DNA of 64,000 nt, from positions 7,750,001 to 7,814,000 of the forward strand of contig NC_066310.1 of assembly GCF_905404315.1 (NCBI RefSeq). The letters run 5' to 3'. The translations under genes and the position numbers were made by a program. Origin of the DNA: Leptidea sinapis. Lineage: Eukaryota > Arthropoda > Insecta > Lepidoptera > Pieridae. The notes beneath the pieces are model-generated. The model had not been told where the DNA came from, did not search any database, and saw only the letters and a program-made list of their open reading frames with translations. Positions 51,801 to 57,800 of the stretch are shown piece after piece (positions within the stretch are counted from its first letter, which is position 1; the number at the start of each line of letters is the position of its first letter).

Positions 51801-54800
51801 ATATAATTTTTGAACACCTATGCATAGATATCCGTATGGGTTTAATGAAAAAAAATTTTGAGTTTCAGTTCTAAGTATGGGCAACCCCCATGTTGTATTT
51901 TTTTTTTCTATTTTTGTGTGAAAACGTTGTTCATTTTTAGTGTTCGCTACGGAACGCTAAAAATGAACAACGATCTAGGTCACTTGTTTAAAAGTATTAT
52001 AATAATTCGCCTAGAGTAACAAATCATTTAAATGAACACGAACAAATAAATCCGTTTATAAATATTGATACTCTTATATCAAATGAATAATAACAAGCAG
52101 TTGTTTTTATAGTCAAAACACCTTCAAAGGCTTACTGTTTTTGTGGGCTATAAATATTTATTCATGCAAATAGCGTAACTTACGTTGGAAACAATACAAC
52201 AATCCTACAGAAATACAAAAATTTTTTCAAATAAAAAACAAAACAATATTTTTAGATGTTATTTTAACCTAATATATTATCATATCATATTAACAATCAT
52301 TTGATTTTTATACCTTGTATTACTTGTATACCGTTTTCAACGCCCACCACGCCTATAGAATGGTTAGGCCACATGTACCATCGATCATGCAGGGAGATCT
52401 GTCCACGAGTAGGCCTAACACCTGAGGGCTCTCCGCGAAGTTATTGGTGACATCAGGTTTGGTTTGATACCTGGCTTAAAGCACAACAGCTTAGCATATG
52501 GTGTGACACAGCTGGTTATTGCGCCGACGCGGAGCCCAGACGTGGAAGATCATACACCTTCACTGTTGGACCTTCTGTTGACCTCTTGACCTCACATCCG
52601 GACGGCTACCTAGTTTCCGTCGACCGTGCGCGATTTTTTTGCATCCTACCCGTGGAGGCAGATCTGTTGTTCGCTGGATGATCCAGATGGCGCTGGTGAC
52701 GCTGTTGCTCATGTGGTACTGCAAGGTATGGAACTCTGCATTACATCCTCCTCGGTGCCTATCGGTGGCAGGTCACAATCATGGTTTGACCGCTTCTGCA
52801 AAATGGCCTCTCCCCGAAAGCGGGATTGCTTTCAGGCTTGGGTCAATGCGGTAGTGCCCTCTTCGCGTACAATACGTGCCGGAGGTAAAATTCCGACGCT
52901 TTTCACCTTGGACACTCTCCCGATAGTGCTGCGGTCATGTGATCCGCGATTGGCGCGGCTCTTTACCCGTGTTTTCCGGCTCATCCACTCATCGGGCGTA
53001 GTCCCGAAATTATGGCAGGCGGCTTTAGTGCACCCGATCCCTCAGAAAGGTGTACACTCGGATCCGTCCAACTAACGCCCCATTATCATTCCCTCCATTT
53101 TCTCCAAAGTAATGGAGTCGATTATCAACCGCCAGCTCTTGAGATACCTAGAGTAGCACCAGCTGATCAGCGACTGCCAGTACGATTTCCGGCAGGATCG
53201 CTAAGCTGGTGATCTTCTAGCATACCTCACCCATAAAGGGGCGCAAGCGGTTGAGTCGAAGGGAGAGGCTGTAGCGGTAAGTTTAGACATAGCGAAGGCC
53301 TTCGATCGGGTGTGGCATAAAGCACTTATAACGAAACTACCATCCTACGGGCTTCCCGAGAGGTTGTGCAAATGGTTCACTAGCTTTTGGGCCGATCGGA
53401 CCATCAAGTTTGTTATCAACGGTGCATGCTCCGATTAAAACCCAACACTGGTGTCCCGCAAAGCTGCGTGCTATCCCCTACCCTGTTTCTTCTGCATAAT
53501 ATCAATTATATATATATATATATATTTTATGTTTAAATTGATGCTAGACAATTTCTGTTAGTCTGTCAATTATTAATTACCATTACACATACGAATTTAC
53601 CAGCGTATAAACGACCCAGCCAAGCCCAATAACGCGTGACCAATTTTGATTTCTCAATGTGTGCGTTAGCTAATTGTAATCTAGTTTAATATTCAAAGTT
53701 ACTGAGGATCTAGCTTCAAGGGTGGCTGTCTACGACTTGTCAAACAAAATTCGGTAACAATAACAATATATTCACTTTTCTTTCCTGTTTTGCGGAGATA
53801 CACTCATACTATAGTGTATACCTTAGATCATTTAAACGTCTAGATAGAGTCTCTTGCTGTTAGACAACCGATAAAAACATGCCAGGAATATTAGTTTAGT
53901 GTGCGTGACAAGCTACGTCTTACACTCGCCATTTGTATGACACTTTGTGTTAGTGTGCGTGCATTGCACAAAATAGAAGTAAGTTATTCTAAACTCATAG
54001 TCATAGTCTATCTAGACGTACAAATGATCGAAGATGTGTACCATATTTGACACAAATTCAAATATTTTTATTCAAAATAGGATGTGACATCACTTATTGA
54101 AAGTAAAAATCTACCAACCATTCCAAAGAGAATGCGTCAGACCTGAGAAAAATGGGCAATCGCAACAAACTCGCTGGCTTTTTTTTCATCAAAAAATATG
54201 TTTTCAAAGTAATATAGTACAATTAAACTTATTATTTAATAGCCTGAGGGCGGTCGCGCCAATCCCAATATTTGGCATCATTAAGAAAGTCATTTATGTT
54301 ATAATAACTTTTACCACACAAAAGTTTTTTGACAATTCTTCTCAATAACGAAATACTTTTGCTTTGAACATCCTCTTGTCAAAGACTTAATAACTCGACT
54401 TAGCCAAGTGGTAGGCATAACAAGTTTATGTTTGTTCCTTGTGTTGACTTTATGATTGTCACAGTTTCTAGCAAATTCCTCAATGTGCTTATGAGCATAT
54501 AGAACATTATCAAGAATATATTGAGAAGCAATAGTCAAAATGTTTATTTCTTTAAATTTTTCTCTTAATAATTCTTTAGGACCTAGGTTATAAATAGCGC
54601 GAATAGCCCTCTTCTGCAGCACAAAGATGGTATAAATATCGGCTACACCAAACTCAAATATTATTGAAATACTTCAAAACGTTAAAGTATAGTGGTATTA
54701 AGAAGGGCGAGGTTGTTTGTAACCTTAATTCATAAGACCGAACACTCAAGAGCACTCCGCGAGACTTTACCGAGCATCTCGACCAATGTATCTACCTACA

Positions 54801-57800
54801 TGTTAATCTTTAATGCGGTGCCGCATATTACATTCAAGTTGGCTATATTTTTATTTACTCGACGCTTTTATGTTTTAAGTGTGCTTTTAAAATATGAATA
54901 GCAGTCTAACAAGTATTTCAAAGTTGGATATGACTGAGTTATCGATAGTTACATAAAAATAATGTCGATTAACGGCCATTTTAAATATCTTGATCTCGAA
55001 TTATTTAGATAAAATATATTAATTTAATCGGTCAGCACACATACCTCAATTTAGAAATACATTAAATGTAACACGCTTATCTGTTTACATTCATAGAAAA
55101 TCATCTTTTTTATTGTGACAATAAGGGACGAGACGAGCAGGACGTTCAGCTGATGGTAATTGATACCTACCCTACCCATTACAATGCAATGCCGCTCAGG
55201 ATTCTTGAAAAACCCTTAAATTCTGAGCACTACTATAATTGCGCTCGTCACCTTCATACATAAGATGTTATGTCTCATTTGCCCAGTAATTTCTCAATTC
55301 TCTAGCTACGGCGCCCTTCAGACCGAAGCACAATAATGCTTCCACATTATTGGCTTCACGGCAGAAAGAGGTGTCGTTGCTACTCCTTTACGATTGGTTA
55401 AGTTTTGGAGGAGATTGCCGAGAACGAAACCCAAATTTTTGAGATTTTTACACACGATTCTAAGTCGGAGCCGCACTTAGTCGTTACCACACTGATGATT
55501 ATTTGCACGAGTTATCGCGACCTCAAATTCCTTATACCTTCTTAAATCTAAAAAAGATCTCAACTTATGTTTATCTGTTAAGGGTCTTTGATTTGCCAGC
55601 ATATCAAAAATCAGTGCTTCGAGTCAGTTCAAATCCTGAGTCGGTGACCCATTTCCTGCACTGCACAGAAACACTCCAACATTAAATCAATTACTATTTA
55701 AATACGTTCTTTTTTTTTATTGAAGTAGGCGTCGGAAGTAGGCATTATACAAATGATTTTTTCAGTCTCGTGCCAGATTTTGGCGAGACAACACGTCCTG
55801 AGGATGCCTCGTGTAGAGGCGAAACACGTGTCGAATTGTTTAAAGACAAATATTGGCGGAATTAACACTAAAGAAGACTCAAATCATTTGTATACGTTCT
55901 TTTTGTTTTTTTCGTTTTGTTATGTACTTTTATCTTATAATATTACATGTATCACATAATATCATATTACACCAATCTATCTAAGAGCGTCCCCAACAGT
56001 GCCTACCTTAATAAGAACCTAAACTTACATATGCCACTAGTGTTAGGTAATATTTTAGTTCTATTATTCTACAACAAAATTTCTATTGAACATCCACCCA
56101 CTAAGTTTTAGCTTACTTTTAAAACCACAAAATTAACATGTCGAGAGTAAATCACAACGTCAAACTCTTCGCGATATGGTTGCAATATCTAAATATTATC
56201 CCCCTTATTCATAATGGTCCGCTAACTTTAAACAGCCGCTTAGGAGAGTTTTTTCTCATTCTGACTTATGTCAATAGAAGAAGACACGAGTGAGAATAGC
56301 AATGCTTTAAGTTAGCAGATTATTATGAATTAGGGGGTATATTATTAAGATAGTTACTTGTATCTACATTGCCTACCTTGCTAGAGAAGCAATGCACGCC
56401 CCTGGTCCCCAAGCTGGTCTGCTAATAAGTAACACAAAACCTTACCCCAGTGCTGACCAGGGACAGCATGATCCTCTCGTTGAGCGCCAGTGTTTCACCC
56501 TGCTTCATCTTGATCCGCTTCTTGTCGAGACACTTCATCGCGTACATCTTGCCCGTGTCCGCTTTCCGACATCCGTACACCTGCCGACAAAACGACCACT
56601 CATTATGTGATACTAATAAAGGGAGGCTCCTTTGCACAGGATGCCGGCTAGATTATGGGTACCACAACGGCGCCTATTTCTGCCGTGAAACAGTAATGTG
56701 TAAGCATTACTGTGTTTCGGTGTGAAGGGCACACGGTTGGGACATGTTGTGTTTCCTTCGGTAACCTTTTCACTTAAAATTAAAAGCTGACAAACTTAAT
56801 ACTTAAGTAATAATTTATCAGTTTAAAAAGTGTTTTTCAGTTACAACGGCAATACAACGTTTGCGGGGTCAGCTAGTTATAATATATAATTTGAGCACTT
56901 TCGGGTCGAGGGCTCGAGACAACAGTGTTAGAAATGGTTGTTAACAAAGATAGCTGATTGAATTCTGTAAAATATGGGGATTAAAAAGTGATGACTAGAC
57001 CATGCTTGTAAACGGGCGATGCTTCGCGTGATCGGTCGATATACTACCATTGAAAATTCTGCATTTGGTGGTAATAAAGAGTTAAAAGTTAAAAATTCTG
57101 CAACTGTTCGTGCTAAACGTCTCATATCTCTTAAAAAATATATCTACACAATATGCTGACTTATTGGATTTAATGTTTTATTAAATATTTTCACTTACAA
57201 AAGCAGTAGAAATGACTTAGGTACTATTTTTGTTGCCTAACTTTGAATCATAGATTAATATTTTGTAAAATGCTAAAGCTCAATATATTTAAATAGTGAT
57301 AGAACCGAGTGGCAGTACTATTCTTGCCAAATTATTAACATGCATTAGAGCTCAACATTTCCGAAGTCACCAGTGGGAGGCTCCTTTGCACGTACGTACG
57401 TCGGCTAGATTATGGGTACCACAACGGCGCCTATCCCTGCCGTGAAGCAGTGTAATATGTAAGCAATATTGTGTTTCGGTCTGTAGGGCGCCGCGGCCGT
57501 AGCTAGTGAAAATACTTTGCAAATGAGACTTAACATCTTATTTGAGACATACGTGTTGTGACGAGCGCAAATGTAGTGCTGCTCATAATTTTTGGGGTTT
57601 CCGAGAATGCTGAACGGCACTGCATTGTAATGGGCAGGGTACATCAATTACCATCAGCTGAACGTCTACGAACTCGTCTAGTCCTTTACTGTCATAAAAA
57701 TAAAAAATCTGTATAAATGGTAGAAGGTGACATAAATTTTTGGCTTAATGAATAAATGATTTATTACTTAATTATAATTTAACTTCAGTTGTATATATTC

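Larger units (their letters stand above)
55702..55904. repeat. 13-bp target duplication around element copy 3
   Basis: atacgttcttttt occurs at 55702-55714 and 55892-55904, exactly around the hammerhead-bearing element. Confidence 0.75.
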
